Assembly (NCBI RefSeq): GCF_016808335.1
Contig: NC_053143.1
Location: 51,925,441-51,989,440, forward strand
Source: Panicum virgatum
Taxonomy: Eukaryota; Streptophyta; Magnoliopsida; Poales; Poaceae
Length of the DNA stretch: 64,000 nt
Direction: 5' to 3'
Position numbers and translations under genes: made by a program. Shown here in pieces: positions 45,598-56,962 of this stretch. Each line of letters begins with the position of its first letter. The stretch's first letter is position 1. The notes under the pieces were generated by a model. It saw only the letters and a list, made by a program, of their open reading frames with translations. It was not told the origin of the DNA and did no database searches.

Positions 45598-46490
45598 GCC
45601 TGAGCCACGGGGCTCAAGTTGATAAGTTAGGATTTTGTCTTGATTTTGTTTCCTATATAAGGAACAAAGACGTAATCTTAATGGTGTGGCCGCTCGAGGC
45701 CTTTGTGTATTTGTGCATTGTTTTTCCTACTATTTTTTTGTGCTCTCGTGAGCTGCTTAGATAAACTTTTGCAAGGATTTTTTGCGTTCATAAGCTACTT
45801 AGGCGCAGGGAGGTGAGTGGGGATGCCGTGTCCCAGAGGCGCAGGCGGTCCCGCAGCTCGGCCGGCCTTGTGCCATAGTTGCTTACGCCTTCCGTCCGTT
45901 TCTCTAAGTGTTCGAGAGGCTTAGATACGAAAATTTTTCGAAAAAATAATGACATTTTGGGGACATTCGGGGGTTCCCCCCGTTGTAGCCCCCGAGGGAG
46001 GCTTGGCTTTGCCGAGAGCAAAGCCAAGGCTCTCTCTCAGTGCTTTGCGTGCATCCGAGCCCCCGAGGGTTCGAATGATTCCTGAGGAATTTGTAAGTAA
46101 AGCATACTTCTTTATTATCTCGGGAATTCAAAATACGAGTACAAAGTATGTACAAATAGCTTGGAATTTCAAGGATAGAATCGACATAGCTGCTGAATGT
46201 TCCAAGCGTTGGTAAAGACTTCGTCCTTCTCGTTAGCTAGCTTGTAGGTGCCGAGCTTGAGGACTTCCGCAATGATGTATGGGCCCTCCTATGGTGGGGT
46301 AAGCTTGTGGCGCCCTCGGCTATCTTGCCGAAGCCTCAACACCAGGTCCCCCTTATTGAGGTCCCGACATCGAACTTTCCGCGCCTGATATCACCGCAGA
46401 GACTGCTGGTAACGAGCTTAAGTGTAGGAGCGCAACGTCTCGAGCCTCGTCCACCTGATCTAGCGAGTCCTCGCGGGCTTGCTAGCTCTG
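45598..46490. other. Region between the antisense ORF end and the integrase stop
   Basis: On the minus strand 46490-46240 is the decayed C-terminal tail of integrase beyond a stop; the rest is non-coding with PPT-like repeats at 45967 and 46050. Confidence 0.5.
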
Positions 46491-47345
46491 CTACTCTTGG
46501 TAGGCTTTGTGCCTCGGGGACCCATACTCCAAGTCAGTAGGGAGGATAGCCTCGGTGCCATAGACAAGGAAGAATGGGCTGAAGCTCGTGGCTCGACTCG
46601 GGGTCGTTCTTAGGCTCCAGATGACCGAGGGTAGCTCTGTGAGCCATCTCCGGTCAAACTTGTTCAACTTGTTGAAGATTCTTGGCTTGAGACCTTGCAA
46701 GATCATACTGTTGGCACGTTCTACTTGGCCATTTGTTTGTGGATGTGCCACAGCCAACCAATCCACACGTATGTGATAGTCGTCGCAGAACTTTAAGAAC
46801 TTCTTCCCTATGAACTGGGTGCCATTATCCATGATGATCGAGTTTGGGACACCGAACCTGTAGATTATGTCGGTGAAGAACTGCACGTCCTGCTCGGATT
46901 TGATCCTGGCGATGGGTCGAGCCTCGATCCACTTAGAGAACTTGTCGATTGACACCAGCAAGCGGGTGAAGCCCCCGAGCGCTTTCTGCAACAGTCCGAC
47001 GAGATCCAGTCCCCATACGGTGAAAGGCCATGTAATGGGGATGGTTTGCAGGGCGTGAGCCGGGAGGTGCGTTTGACGGGCGTAGAACTAGCAGCCCTCG
47101 CAAGTTTGCACGATCTTCGTGCCATCGGTGACTGCAGTGGGCCAGTAAAAGCCCTGCCTAAATGCGTTGCCCACGAGGGTACGTGGCGCCGCGTGATGGC
47201 CGCAGGCTCCGGCGTGGATGTTCCGAAGCAGCTCCCTACCCTCGGGGATGGGGATGCAACATTGTAGGACTCCCGAGGGGCTGCGTTTGTACAGTTCCCT
47301 ATCGATCACGGTGAAAGACTTGGCCTGCCGGGTGATGCGTCGCGC
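46491..47345 (-). pseudogene. Integrase of the Tat-like element
   Basis: Minus strand. The zinc-binding HHCC part is at 47309-47088 (NIHAGACGHHAAPRTL, then CEGC). After an in-frame stop at 47088 the catalytic core runs to 46491, with the first Asp in WGLDLVG, the second in IIMDNGTQFIG and the Glu in QVERANSMIL, a complete D-D-E set. LVYGTEAILPTDLEYGSP follows, then a premature stop at 46491, so the C-terminal GPY/F part is out of frame. Two stops make it inactive. Confidence 0.88.
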
Positions 47346-48530
47346 CTAAGCGCGATCCGACGGTAGCACCCCTTGGTTGATCCAGTCGAGATACTGGTCG
47401 CGCCAGTCTCGTAGAAGCGGAGCCTCGTCGATTTGCATTGCCTTGTCCTCGTCCGCCGAGGAGGTCTCGGTCTCCATCTCCATGGCCTCGAACTCGCCTG
47501 CCGGGGGGTTCCCGAGCGACGGCTCGGTGGACGAGGTGCCCGACTCAGCTAGGTCCTTGAAATCGACGGATGGTTTGGCGAGGTCGCGGGCAAAGATATT
47601 CGGGGGAACGGTGGTCCGCCCAGACGCAATCTTAGCCAACTCGTCCGCATCCTCGTTGTACTTGCGCGGGACATGGTTGAGTTCTAGACCGTCAAACTTG
47701 TCTTTGAGGCGGTGCACCGCATTGCAGTGTGCCTCCATCTTCGAGTCGTGACAGCTAGACTCCTTCATCACCTGGTCGATGACAAGTTGAGAGTCACCCC
47801 GCACGTCGAGGCGCTTGACGCCAAGTTCGATGGCGATGCGGAGGCCACTGAGGAGGGCCTCGTACTCTGCCATATTGTTGGATGCTGGGAAGTGGAGGCG
47901 GATCACATAACGCATGTGCACTCCGAGGGGTGAGATGAAAAGGAGGCTAGTGCCTACGCCGGTTTTCATCACCGACCCATTGAAGTACATGGTCCAACAC
48001 TCCACTTGAATTTGTGGTGGGGGCAGCTGAGTGTCGGTCCACTCAGCGATGAAGTCAACTAAAATTTGGGATTTAATCGCCTTGGGAGGCACATAAGTGA
48101 GAGTTTCTCCCATTAGTTCCACTGACCACTTGGCAATCCTACATGTGCCTTCTCTATTGTGCACTATCTCTCCCAAGGGGAAGGACGAGACCACGGTGAC
48201 GGGATGGGCCTCAAAGTAGTGGCGCAGCTTGCGCCGAGCCATGACCACTACGTATAGCAGCTTCTGGATCTATGGATACCGTGTCTTGTACTCGGACAGC
48301 ACTTCGCTTATGTAGTACACCGGCCGTTGGACAGGCAGAGCGTGTCCTTCCTCTTGTCTTTCCACAATGATTACCGCGCTGACCACTTGGGTCGTCGCTG
48401 CTACGTATAGGTAGAGGGGCTCGGTGCCTATCAGCAGTGTCAGGATGGGGGCATGAGTGAGTGACGCTTTTAGCCTGTCGAGGGCTTCCTGAGCCTCGGG
48501 GGTCCACGAAAAGCGCTCGGTTTTCCTTAG
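47346..48530 (-). pseudogene. RNase H and connection domain of the Tat-like element, first Asp lost
   Basis: Minus strand; 48507-48250 is frame-shifted connection sequence, then 48248-47346 is open for 300 codons. The RNase H fold is recognisable by WTMYFNGSVMKTGVG, NNMAEYEALLSGL, DVRGDSQLVIDQV and NEDADELAKIAS. The first catalytic residue is Asn (FNGS) where the family has Asp, while the Glu and the two later Asp are kept. A stop at 47346 separates it from integrase. Confidence 0.88.
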
Positions 48531-48536
48531 GAGTCG

Positions 48537-49419
48537 TTACAGAGCCAAGCCTTTCTCACCGAGGCGTGAGATGAAATGGCTAAGGGCTGCCAGGCAACCC
48601 ATGCCCCTCTGTACCCCCTTTAAGTCTCGGATCGGCTCCGTCCATTTGATGGCCAAGACTTTCTCAGGGTTGGGTTCGATGTCTTGCTGGGAGACGATAA
48701 AACCCAAGAGCATGCCTCGAGGTACCCCGAACACGCATTTTTCTGGGTTGACCTTTACCCCCTTGGCTCTAAGGCAGTCGAGCGCGATTTTGAGATCGGC
48801 TACTAGGTCATCGGCCTTCCTGGATTTTTCAACAACGTCATCGACATATGCTTCTACGTTCCACCCGATATGGTCCCTGAACACATGGAGCATACACCGC
48901 TGGTATGTGGCTCTGGCGTTTCTAAGGCCAAATGGCATCATGACATAGTAGTACATGCCGAAGGGTGTGATAAAAGAAGTCGCGAGCTGGTCGGATTCTT
49001 TCATCTTTATTTGGTGGTAACCGGAGTAAGCATCAAGAAAGGATAAAAGTTCACATCCCACAGTCGAATCAACAATTTGATCAATTCGTGGCAAAGGAAA
49101 GGGAACTTTCGGACATGCTTTATTTAAACCAGTATAATCTACGCACATCCTCCATTTTCCATTCTTTTTCTTAACTAATACAGGATTAGCTAGCCACTCG
49201 GGATGGAATACCTCCTTGATGAATCCAGCCGCCAAAAGCTTGTGCACCTCCTCGCCGATGACCGGCGCTTGAGCTCGTCGAAGCATCGCAGGTCACCGGC
49301 TTGGAGTTGGGTCGGATGTCAAGGGAGTGCTCGGCGACCTCCCTCGGTATGCCAGGCATGTCCGAGGGGCTCCACGCAAAGATGTCTGCATTGGCGCAGA
49401 GGAAGTCGATGAGCACCAC
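48537..49419 (-). pseudogene. Reverse transcriptase of the Tat-like element
   Basis: 49419-49300 holds the N-terminal FAWSPSDMPGIP and LDIRPNSKPV; a frame change follows and 49286-48537 continues with GFIKEVFHPEWLANPVLVKK, WRMCVDYTGLNKACPK, FLDAYSGYHQI, the catalytic EAYVDDVV, and KCVFGV. The YVDD box is intact. It ends at a stop at 48537. It would copy element RNA into DNA; broken by the frame change. Confidence 0.9.
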
Positions 49420-49422
49420 TTC

Positions 49423-50379
49423 CTATTTGCTGTCGAGGGTGGCGCTGACCTTCAACGCCTTGTCGTCGGTGCAGTTCGGATCGAGGGGCACCTTCTTGAC
49501 ACCCTCGGCAGGTTCAAAGCTGGCTGTGTGTCGATGTGAGGAGTCCATGGCTTCACTTGCCATCTTGTCCAAGCTGGCAGCGAGGGCCTCATCCTCTGCT
49601 TGGGCTTCGGCGTGCTCGACACATTCGACGTCGCACTTGTAGACGTGCTCGAACGACGGGCCGATGGTGATGACGCCCTTTGGACCCGGCATCTTCATCT
49701 TGAGGTAGGTGTAGTTGGGGACCGCCATGAACTTGGCGTAACATGGCTATCCCAGTATGGCGTGGTACGCTCCACGAAACCCTACTACCTCGAAGGTGAG
49801 TATCTCCTTGCGGAAGTTGGCCGGCGTGCCGAAGCAGACGGGCAGGTCGATCTGTCTAAGGGGTTGGACTCGCTTTCTCGGCGTGATGCCATGAAACGGC
49901 GACACGCTGGGGCGTAGCCTGTCCAAGGTGATCCCCATGAGCTCCAAGGTGTGCACGTACAGGATGTTGAGGCAGCTGCCCCCGTCCATGAGCACCTTGG
50001 AGAACCGGGTGTTGGCGATGATCAGATCCACGACGAGCGGGTACTGACCCGGATTCGGGATGTAGTCGGGGTGGTTTTTGCGGCTGAAGGAGATGGTTTC
50101 CTCCGACCAGTCGAGATTGGATGGCATAGCTTTGTTGATGGAGAAGACCTCTCGGCGCTCTCGCTTGCACTGTCGAGTGGTCATGTTCATCGTTGGTCCG
50201 CCGAAGATGAAGAACATGTTCTCCACCGAGGGGAAACCATCGCCGGCCTTGTCCTCTTCGTCCTTCTTCTTGGCCTCGTCCTTGCGGCCGAGATAGTTGA
50301 AGTATTTGTGGAGCATATCGCACTCCTCGAGGGTGTGTTTTACCGTGCCCCTATGATAAGGGCACGGCTTCTTTAGCAT
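49423..50379 (-). pseudogene. Zinc knuckle, protease and spacer of the Tat-like element
   Basis: Starts with the knuckle CPYHRGTVKHTLEEC (C-x2-H-x5-H-x4-C, same variant as in the first element). The protease active site is VLMDGGSCLNIL near 50000. YHAILG is followed by a stop at 49747, then the spacer resumes with MAVPNYTYLKMKMPGPKGV to a stop at 49423. It is separated from gag by a stop at 50470. Confidence 0.85.
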
Positions 50380-50469
50380 GCCGTCGAATAGGCTGCCACC
50401 TCGAGGGGGTCCTCGGGGACCTTTGTGATCGGGGGTGACGGCGAGGGCCTCGTCGGAGTCCTCTTGCCC

Positions 50470-52464
50470 CTAACCACACTGGTTTGGCGGGCCCTTCTTC
50501 TTCCCCTTCTTGCCCCGCTTGGGCTTCTTCGCGAGGTTCTTGGTCTTGCTGTCCTCCGCGGGTGCTTCCCCCTTGCGTTTGCCCTTTTCATCATCAAAGA
50601 TAGCACCGACCGCCTCCTTGCCAGAGGCGAAGTTGGTTGCTACATCAAACAGCTCATTCATACTGGAAGGAGGGTTCCATCCCAACTCGCATACGAGATC
50701 CCTGCACATTGTGCCCAAATGAAAGGCACTAATGATTTTGGAGTCGGTGACGCTGGGGAGCTCGGTGCACTGCTTGGAGAAGCGTCGAATGTAGTCTCGC
50801 AAGGGCTCGTCAGGTTGCTGACGGCACCCTCGGCGATCCCAAGAGTTCCTAGAATGCACGTACGTGCCCTGGAAGTTGCCCATGAAGGTTCTGACCAGGT
50901 CGGACCAATCGTGGATCTGATTGGCGGGAAGATGTTCGAGCCGTGTGTGCGCAGAATCCGCAAGGTGCAGAGGAAGGTTGCAAATGATGACGGCATCATC
51001 AGTCACGCCGCCCAGCTGGCATGCCAGGCGGTAGTCGTTGAGCCAGAGCCCGGGATCCGTCTCTCCCGAGTACTTGGTGAGGGTGGTGGGCTGCCGAAAG
51101 CGTGGGGGAAACGGAGCAGTGTGGATTTCCCGGCTGAACACACGGGTGCCCGGGGGCTCCGGTGATGGGCTCCTATCCTCCTTGCTGTCGTTGCCACTGC
51201 CACGTCGAGGGCGGTAGCCATGAACGGCACCATCCTTCTTCTTCAGGTTCAGGATGTTACGAGCGTCGCCATCGTAGGTGTTGCCGCGCATGTCCCAGAG
51301 GCGCTCCTTTGCGGGAGGCGACTTCACACGGTCGTGCACCGTGGGCGCCTTTGCCCCGCCCGCCGCTGGGGTGTGCACTGAGGCCTCGTGGTCTTGCTGT
51401 GCAGCCCCACCAGCTCTCGCCGAGCGCATACGAGACGCAGAACTTTCGGCCTGCTGTACCGCAGTGTCCTCGAGGAGGGCTTGTGCTTCCTTGCGCAGAT
51501 TACGACCCTCGGGCGTAGAGGGCACAGGCATAGTGCGGAGTAGAATGGCTGCAGTGGTGATCTTTTGGCTGGCCCTGTTCAAGGCCGGGGGCCTTTCTTC
51601 GCCGCCATCCGCCATGATCCGCTCCCGGGCAACGCGTCCCGCCTCCCGAGCTCCCGTATCGTGGCCGGTACATCCTTGCTCGAGCGTAATGCGCAGCTTC
51701 TGCGTTTGCCGATGCTCCTCCTCGAGCTTGGCCTCAAGCCCCTGGAGTTGCACCAACTGTGCTTGTTGTAGTCCTGAGTTCACCGGGGCAAATGGTCCAG
51801 GCGCCGCAGGTGCTCCTGGCGTGGCTGTCGCAGCGTGTGCCACATCTGCCGTGTCGTCGGGATCCCCTATCTCGGCGACAAAACAGGTGAGGCAATAGTC
51901 TGCCGCAACCTGAAATGACAAAAAGGCTCCAAGATCGCAGATCCCGGAGTAGTCCCACTGTGGGGTCACATGATTGTGCACGGGGACGAATCCCTCGTCC
52001 GTGGAGTTGGGGTATGAGCTGTCAGGTGTTGACGCGATGAGGTTACGAACCGAGAGCAAATGATGCCCGGGCAAGTCCTCGTACGCGCTCATGTTGGTGC
52101 TGACAAAAGACGTGTAGGTCGCGGCAGAAGCTCGCATCCCGTAAGGGTAGAGCGGCAGCCTAGACGTATCCTCCTCCGTCAGCGTCGCTGTTGCCTTTGG
52201 CGGTGAAGAGGTGGTGTTCTCCGCTGTGGCGCCAGGTTGTGGCACGCCAGCTTCGACCCACGTAGGGGAGCTAAGGCGAGCTGCCCTGCGCGTTCCATGC
52301 GTGCTTGTTGCGTGCGCTGGCCTGAGTGCCTCCGGCGTTGGGGCTGTGGCACTGGAGCGTCGGGATTGGTTCTTGGCGGGAGGAGCTCCAGGTCGTAACC
52401 GTTGCCGGTCGCCCTGAAATCGAGACTCCTGAACCAAATCATCGTACTTGCCGAGAGCGGGCAC
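50470..52464 (-). CDS. gag: Gag of the Tat-like element (about 660 aa)
   Basis: Long open frame on the minus strand. The only ATG just after the PBS (52478) is in another frame, one base off, so the start is broken within the first codons; the open frame from 52464 begins at a GTG. The first 380 residues are low-complexity with a coiled-coil piece near 230-270 (QLVQLQGLEAKLEEEHRQTQ). The gag domain lies at about 450-610 (LTKYSGETDPGLWLNDYRLA, then EPLRDYIRRFSKQC). A basic tail (KKPKRGKKGKKKG) precedes the stop. It would form the particle shell and bind RNA. Confidence 0.85.
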   Translation of the reverse strand: MPALGKYDDLVQESRFQGDRQRLRPGAPPAKNQSRRSSATAPTPEALRPAHATSTHGTRRAARLSSPTWVEAGVPQPGATAENTTSSPPKATATLTEEDTSRLPLYPYGMRASAATYTSFVSTNMSAYEDLPGHHLLSVRNLIASTPDSSYPNSTDEGFVPVHNHVTPQWDYSGICDLGAFLSFQVAADYCLTCFVAEIGDPDDTADVAHAATATPGAPAAPGPFAPVNSGLQQAQLVQLQGLEAKLEEEHRQTQKLRITLEQGCTGHDTGAREAGRVARERIMADGGEERPPALNRASQKITTAAILLRTMPVPSTPEGRNLRKEAQALLEDTAVQQAESSASRMRSARAGGAAQQDHEASVHTPAAGGAKAPTVHDRVKSPPAKERLWDMRGNTYDGDARNILNLKKKDGAVHGYRPRRGSGNDSKEDRSPSPEPPGTRVFSREIHTAPFPPRFRQPTTLTKYSGETDPGLWLNDYRLACQLGGVTDDAVIICNLPLHLADSAHTRLEHLPANQIHDWSDLVRTFMGNFQGTYVHSRNSWDRRGCRQQPDEPLRDYIRRFSKQCTELPSVTDSKIISAFHLGTMCRDLVCELGWNPPSSMNELFDVATNFASGKEAVGAIFDDEKGKRKGEAPAEDSKTKNLAKKPKRGKKGKKKGPPNQCG

Positions 52465-52521
52465 GACCTGTCCGCCATCTAGAGATCAAATGGGAACGAA
52501 GGATGATTGTCACGCAGCGAC

Positions 52522-52538
52522 CCCTACCTGGCGCGCCA
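52522..52538 (-). other. Primer binding site of the Tat-like element
   Basis: Two bases inside the 5' LTR end, the minus strand reads TGGCGCGCCAGGTAGGG, the usual position and start for a tRNA-derived PBS. The tRNA is not assigned. Confidence 0.75.
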
Positions 52539-53080
52539 ACTGTCAGTGTTCGGACCTCGCGGTCTAGCACCAACCAGTGATGATGCTGCTTGTCTTAGTC
52601 CCTAGATGGTTGATGCAAGGGGAAACACAATGACACTGGATTTATCTTGGTTCCGGCCAATGAGGCCGTATGTCCAGCAGAGAGGGAAGCATTGTATTGT
52701 CTTGCACCGGGGTGCTTGTAGTAGGGGGTACAAGCTTGAGCGAGAGAGGGAGAGAAGCTCCCAAGTCTCCAGATATGCTAGAGTTGATTGAGGCAAGTGC
52801 CAATATGGGGAGATGTGAGTGCGAGTGTGAGCGTGTTCTGCTCGTGTGCTCCCCCCTCCTTTTATAGACTCAAGGAGGGACGGGTTACATGCACGGGTGG
52901 TCTCTGGAGTCGTCCCTTTCTCCCCGAATCGGGGGAGAACTGTTGATGGTTACTATTTCCGAGCACTGTGGGGCATGGCGCCGGGTGTGGTCATTGTCCT
53001 TGGGAGTCCTTTGACCGTGCCCGGGACGTGTCCCTGTCCTGTGGCGCCAGTTGACGGCGTGGCAGTGGCTGTAGGGCGCG

Positions 53081-54560
53081 TGTAAGGATCACCGGGGTGT
53101 CCGACCCTAGAGGCGGAGGGGGTGAATAGGGTCGCTAATCGCTTTTTAACCTAGGGCTCAATCTAATTGCATAAGATAAATCTAACACGTCCTACACATG
53201 CTAGGTATGACTAAGGTTTATCTATGCTACCCTCTACTTACCCAAAAAGACTTGCAACCTATAGCCAATCCTAATCAAACTAACTAGGAAAGTAAAGGTA
53301 AGCAAGAAAGAGTAAATGCGGAAACGTAATGCGGTAAGTAAAGCGGTAAGGGAGAGGATATGCAAACTCTCGTGAAGACACCAAAACACATGATTTAACG
53401 TGGTTCGGTTAGGACACAAAAGTCCCTCCCTACGTCCACGGCCACTTGTCCAACACGAACAAGTGTGATGCCGAGTCTCTTCGCTTGATCACCGTCTTGC
53501 CACGCCTCCAAGGCTCCCGACAAGCAAAGGCTAAGTGACGCCAAGTCACAAAGACGAGGTCACCGCCACCGTCTCTCTCGAAGCGTCACCATGGCACCGT
53601 CTTCACTATCTTGGAGCTTTAACACCAAGTAGGGGCCTCCTTCCCCGCACAAAGTGTCGTTGCCACTCCACACCAAGTCGGAGGGTCACACGACGAGTAC
53701 ACAAGGTGCTTGCCGCAGCAAGGCTTTCTCTCAAGCTAGTTCTCTCAAGAACTAAGCCTAAACAAGCACTAAGCACTCTCACAAGTGTGCTTAAGCCTAT
53801 ATGATGTACAATGAAGCTCTATGGTGGTTGGAGATGATCTTTAGCTCTTGTATACTTCCTTGAACTCCAGCACTTCCAAATGACCCGGCCTTGGGGGTAT
53901 ATATAGGCAGCACAAGCAAATATAGCCGTTGGAGAAAGGCTGCCAGAAATGTGCTTAACGCCGGTTAATCCGACGTACCCCAAAAGCCATCATCGGTTCA
54001 ACCGGTGTATGTAAACTGCCACTTGAAAAACTAGCCGTTAGCAATTAACCGGTGTATCGCCGGTTTAACCGATGTAATCAACCGGTGTATGTAATATTAG
54101 CGTTGGTTTAACCGGTGAGTGTAACTTCTTCACGTTCCTCCAAAAACCACCTCTCTGGACAACTGAACCGATGCAATTGACCGATGCATCGTCGGTTCAA
54201 CTGGTGTAGGTATTTTCCTCGGTCTTCGTTTGGCAATGCACCGACGTATGCATTTTCTTCAACGTCGGTTAATCCGGTGTAAAACCCTTGCCCGCAGACC
54301 TTCTCTGTGATTGCACCGGTGAGTTCATTTTGCCCTACGTCGGTTTAACCGATGATAGCAAAATGCCTCAATCCTTGTCCCTTGGACCGTAGGGGTGGCC
54401 CTTCGGGCCTTGCTACACCTCTCTTCTCTTTGTCATCACTTGAACCTAAAAGCCTGAGAATAGTCATCTTAACAATCACATTAGTCCAAGTGTTGTGTTG
54501 TCTATATCAATCACCAAAACATTATATTGAAATATGGCATGAGAGGCCATTTTCGCTACA
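53081..54560. mobile_element. Solo LTR nested in the 5' LTR (1480 bp)
   Basis: It starts TGTAAGGATCACCGGGG and ends TTTTCGCTACA, flanked by a perfect 5-bp duplication gcgcg (53076-53080 and 54561-54565). The uninterrupted sequence is seen in the left LTR near 40080. It has no gag or pol. A TATA-like tatatata lies at 53900. 53965-54360 is a degenerate array of ccggtgtatgta and ggtttaaccgg words. Confidence 0.9.
53965..54360. repeat. Degenerate array of accggtgtatgta / ggtttaaccg words
   Basis: Words such as aaccggtgtatgtaa, ggtttaaccggtg and cgatgcatcgtcggtt recur at irregular spacing of 20-60 bp through the second half of the solo LTR. They are partly palindromic (ccgg core). Confidence 0.6.
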
Positions 54561-55458
54561 GCGCGCTATGCTCCGCGTTTGACGAGGCGGGGCGCCGAGG
54601 GTGCTACTGACGGTGGCCTTGCCCTAGTCAAGGGCCGTACTATGTTCGAGGGTTGCTGCCCATGCTCGCCGAGGGTCCTGCAGAGGAGAAAGTACAAAGA
54701 TTTGGTAGTACAGTGGCGTTGCAGTGTCAGACATGTCCTCACAGCGTGCTGCAGATCCGCACAGTGCTAGGAATAGCGGCACAGTGACAAGAGCAGGCGG
54801 ACGGGACTCCGGTCATGTTCGCTGTGCGACGTGGCTGCTGACGCCGTCTGACTCCCGCTCCATGCAGTGGAGTGGTTAGCAATAAATGCGCCAGTCCCGT
54901 CGGGTGGTTGGGATACCGTCCCAGTCTGCCGAGGGGGGTCTCGAACGAGGCGGAGTTCCCCCGCGCCAAGGCCTCACGGAGGGCTTGGCTGAGGGGGCCT
55001 CGAACGAGGCGGAGTTCGTTCGCGCTCCGAGGGTGACCCCTCGCCCTCGGGCGAGGCGGAGATGTAGCGCGCTGCCAGGGGCCTCGGCGGAGAGGCCTCG
55101 AGCGAGGCGAAGGTTGCTCTGCGGCCTGTGAGGCCTCGGAAGAGCCGCACCATGGTGTCGGGCCGTGGGCCGAACTTGTATTTGGGCTTTTTACACCTGG
55201 AGGGGATTTTGGCATCCAAGCATAGATGATGGCACTACTCCAAGGGAGGATTTGGCCCGAGTGCCTGATTGCGTTTCGCGTGTTTGGGGGCGTTTTAATC
55301 CCTAGGTTAGGATGCCCCTTATTACGGTACCCGACACACACCTAGGATTCAAACCCACAACCTCCAACCTCGTGCAAGTTTGTCTTACCATTCCACCTAT
55401 GCATTGCATGTGACTAGATACGAGATGCTTTTCTTTTAAAGTAACCCGTGGCCGACCA

Positions 55459-55693
55459 TTTAGTACCGAGCCAAGACACCGGCCGGTACTAATGTCAGTA
55501 TTTAGTACCGGGTGGTATTATTGACCGGTACTAAATGGCCCCGCCATTTTAGTATCGGGCCAAAATACTAGCCGGTACAAAAAGCTCACTGAGCATTGTT
55601 TCTTTATGACCTGTACTAAATTCATGCATTAGTATCGGCTCAAAATGCAGCCAGTACTAACGCCAGCAACGAATGTGAAGTTTTCTGGTAGTG
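55459..55693. repeat. TTTAGTACCGG inverted-motif array with a CACTA-like end (segment B)
   Basis: Counterpart of 29983-30265 with small differences; it ends gaagttttctggtagtg. Confidence 0.55.
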
Positions 55694-56469
55694 CATATGT
55701 AAGGGATGTTTTGCAGCTGCATGTAGGGGATTTTTTTTCTAGTTTGATCCGGGCTGTTGAAATTCTGATGAAAGTATTGTTTCAGGCAAGACTACTTAGT
55801 GTCTTTGACTTTCCCATTAGTTTCATAGTGCAAATTTATTTGGCTCGAGCCCAATCTGCGGGCTTAGTAGTCTTATTAGAAGGAACGAACTGGCAATTTT
55901 GCAACATGCACCTCCCTCATCACTCGTTGGCTCAATTTCTTTTTCCTCATCTGATTAAGTTTTCCTTGGGCTTACTATAGTTTTTTTTTAAAATTTAGAT
56001 CCAAATTGATTCTTTAACAAAATATAAAGAAAATGATGATCCAATTCTGCATTAATAAGCGCCTAGGCCCAGATGCTTCTAATTTTGGTATAGTACATTT
56101 GTAGGTACTAGAAAACTATTAAAATATAATATAGTACAAAGAATCGTGAAATAGAGTGACAGACAAATAAAGAAAAATTAGTGAAAATAGTACTCATGGG
56201 CTCACGAACACATTACATATGTATATGGTTCAGTTTGAGCAGGGAAAACAAAGTTAAAATACTTCAGTACTGGTAGCAGGACGTTCCCAATTTGTGGTTG
56301 CATAACTTTTTGCTGGGATGCTGAAATATAGTCCCCATGTCAAGCATAAGCAGATGACTTGCATTTTGCTAGAGATGGTAAAGACCTTTGGTTTTCTCCA
56401 ATATGTCACTGATTTATGATGGGTGGGCATTTAATATCTGGTTTGATTGTTGCTGGAAACTAAAACTTG
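55694..56469. other. Segment B, no gene recognised
   Basis: Closely matches 30266-31186 of segment A, lacking the 130-bp block at 30355-30485. Confidence 0.5.
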
Positions 56470-56477
56470 GTATGAGC

Positions 56478-56962
56478 CAAGGAAAAATTTCTCGGCGAGA
56501 ATTTTCCGAGAAAACCGAAATTCCTGTTTCTCGGCGGGGTCCGGTTTTTTTACTTATCGCCCGAAATTTTCGGCCCTTTTGAATATCCGCCCAAACCAAA
56601 TTGGTGCAGCCAAATATCAGGCCACCCCGCTGCCTCCTAACACTAAATCTTATTCATATTCCATTCCCCATCTCTCTCGGTCCCTCCACGACTTCATAGG
56701 AAGCCATGGCGATAGCGGTGGCCATATTAAACACACTGTTTGTTGTGGCAAGAAAGTCATATTTATATGCATTGTTGTATCTTGTTTATACTATTAGATT
56801 GTTTGGAAATAATCTAGGTTACTTCCTGCATAAATTGAGAATTTTTTTTTCTAAATTTCATCCGAAATCAAAATGGCAAATCCGATAATTTTCCGAAAAA
56901 TCCGATAAACACGTTTCTCGCTGACCTCCGGTTTTTTTCCCTTACCGGTAAGGAAAACCCTG
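56478..56962. mobile_element. Non-autonomous hAT-type element, 485 bp
   Basis: Flanked by a perfect 8-bp duplication gtatgagc (56470-56477 and 56963-56970); segment A has one copy and no insertion at 31189. The right end is the complement of CAGGGTTTTCCTTACCGG; the left starts CAAGGAAAAATTTC, so the terminal repeats are poor at the left. Subterminal words ttttccgagaaaa and ctccggttttttt recur in both halves. No transposase. Confidence 0.85.

Larger units (their letters stand above)
39546..55336 (-). mobile_element. Full-structure Ty3/gypsy retrotransposon, Tat-like, 15.8 kb with nested solo LTR
   Basis: It is bounded by two LTRs (39546-40802 and 52541-55336, the latter interrupted) and flanked by catac (39541-39545) and cacac (55337-55341), a 5-bp duplication with one transition. 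The unfilled site is seen in segment A around 29858-29862. Minus-strand order is 5' LTR, PBS, gag, knuckle and protease, RT, RNase H, integrase, a long 3' region with an antisense ORF, PPT and 3' LTR. All domains exist but stops, frame changes and a lost RNase H aspartate show it is inactive. In the first 145 bp the LTRs differ at roughly ten positions, mostly transitions, so it is not very recent. Confidence 0.92.
52541..55336 (-). repeat. 5' LTR of the Tat-like element, interrupted by a solo LTR
   Basis: Without the nested solo LTR and its duplication it is about 1.31 kb. Relative to the left LTR it carries an extra segment of some 60 bp near 54935-55020, because ctcgaacgaggcggagtt is present twice here and once in the other LTR. 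Confidence 0.9.

Noticed and set aside
50425..51898. Long plus-strand ORFs (up to 246 codons) opposite gag
   Set aside because: They are shadows of gag, which has the gag domain and correct position after the PBS.
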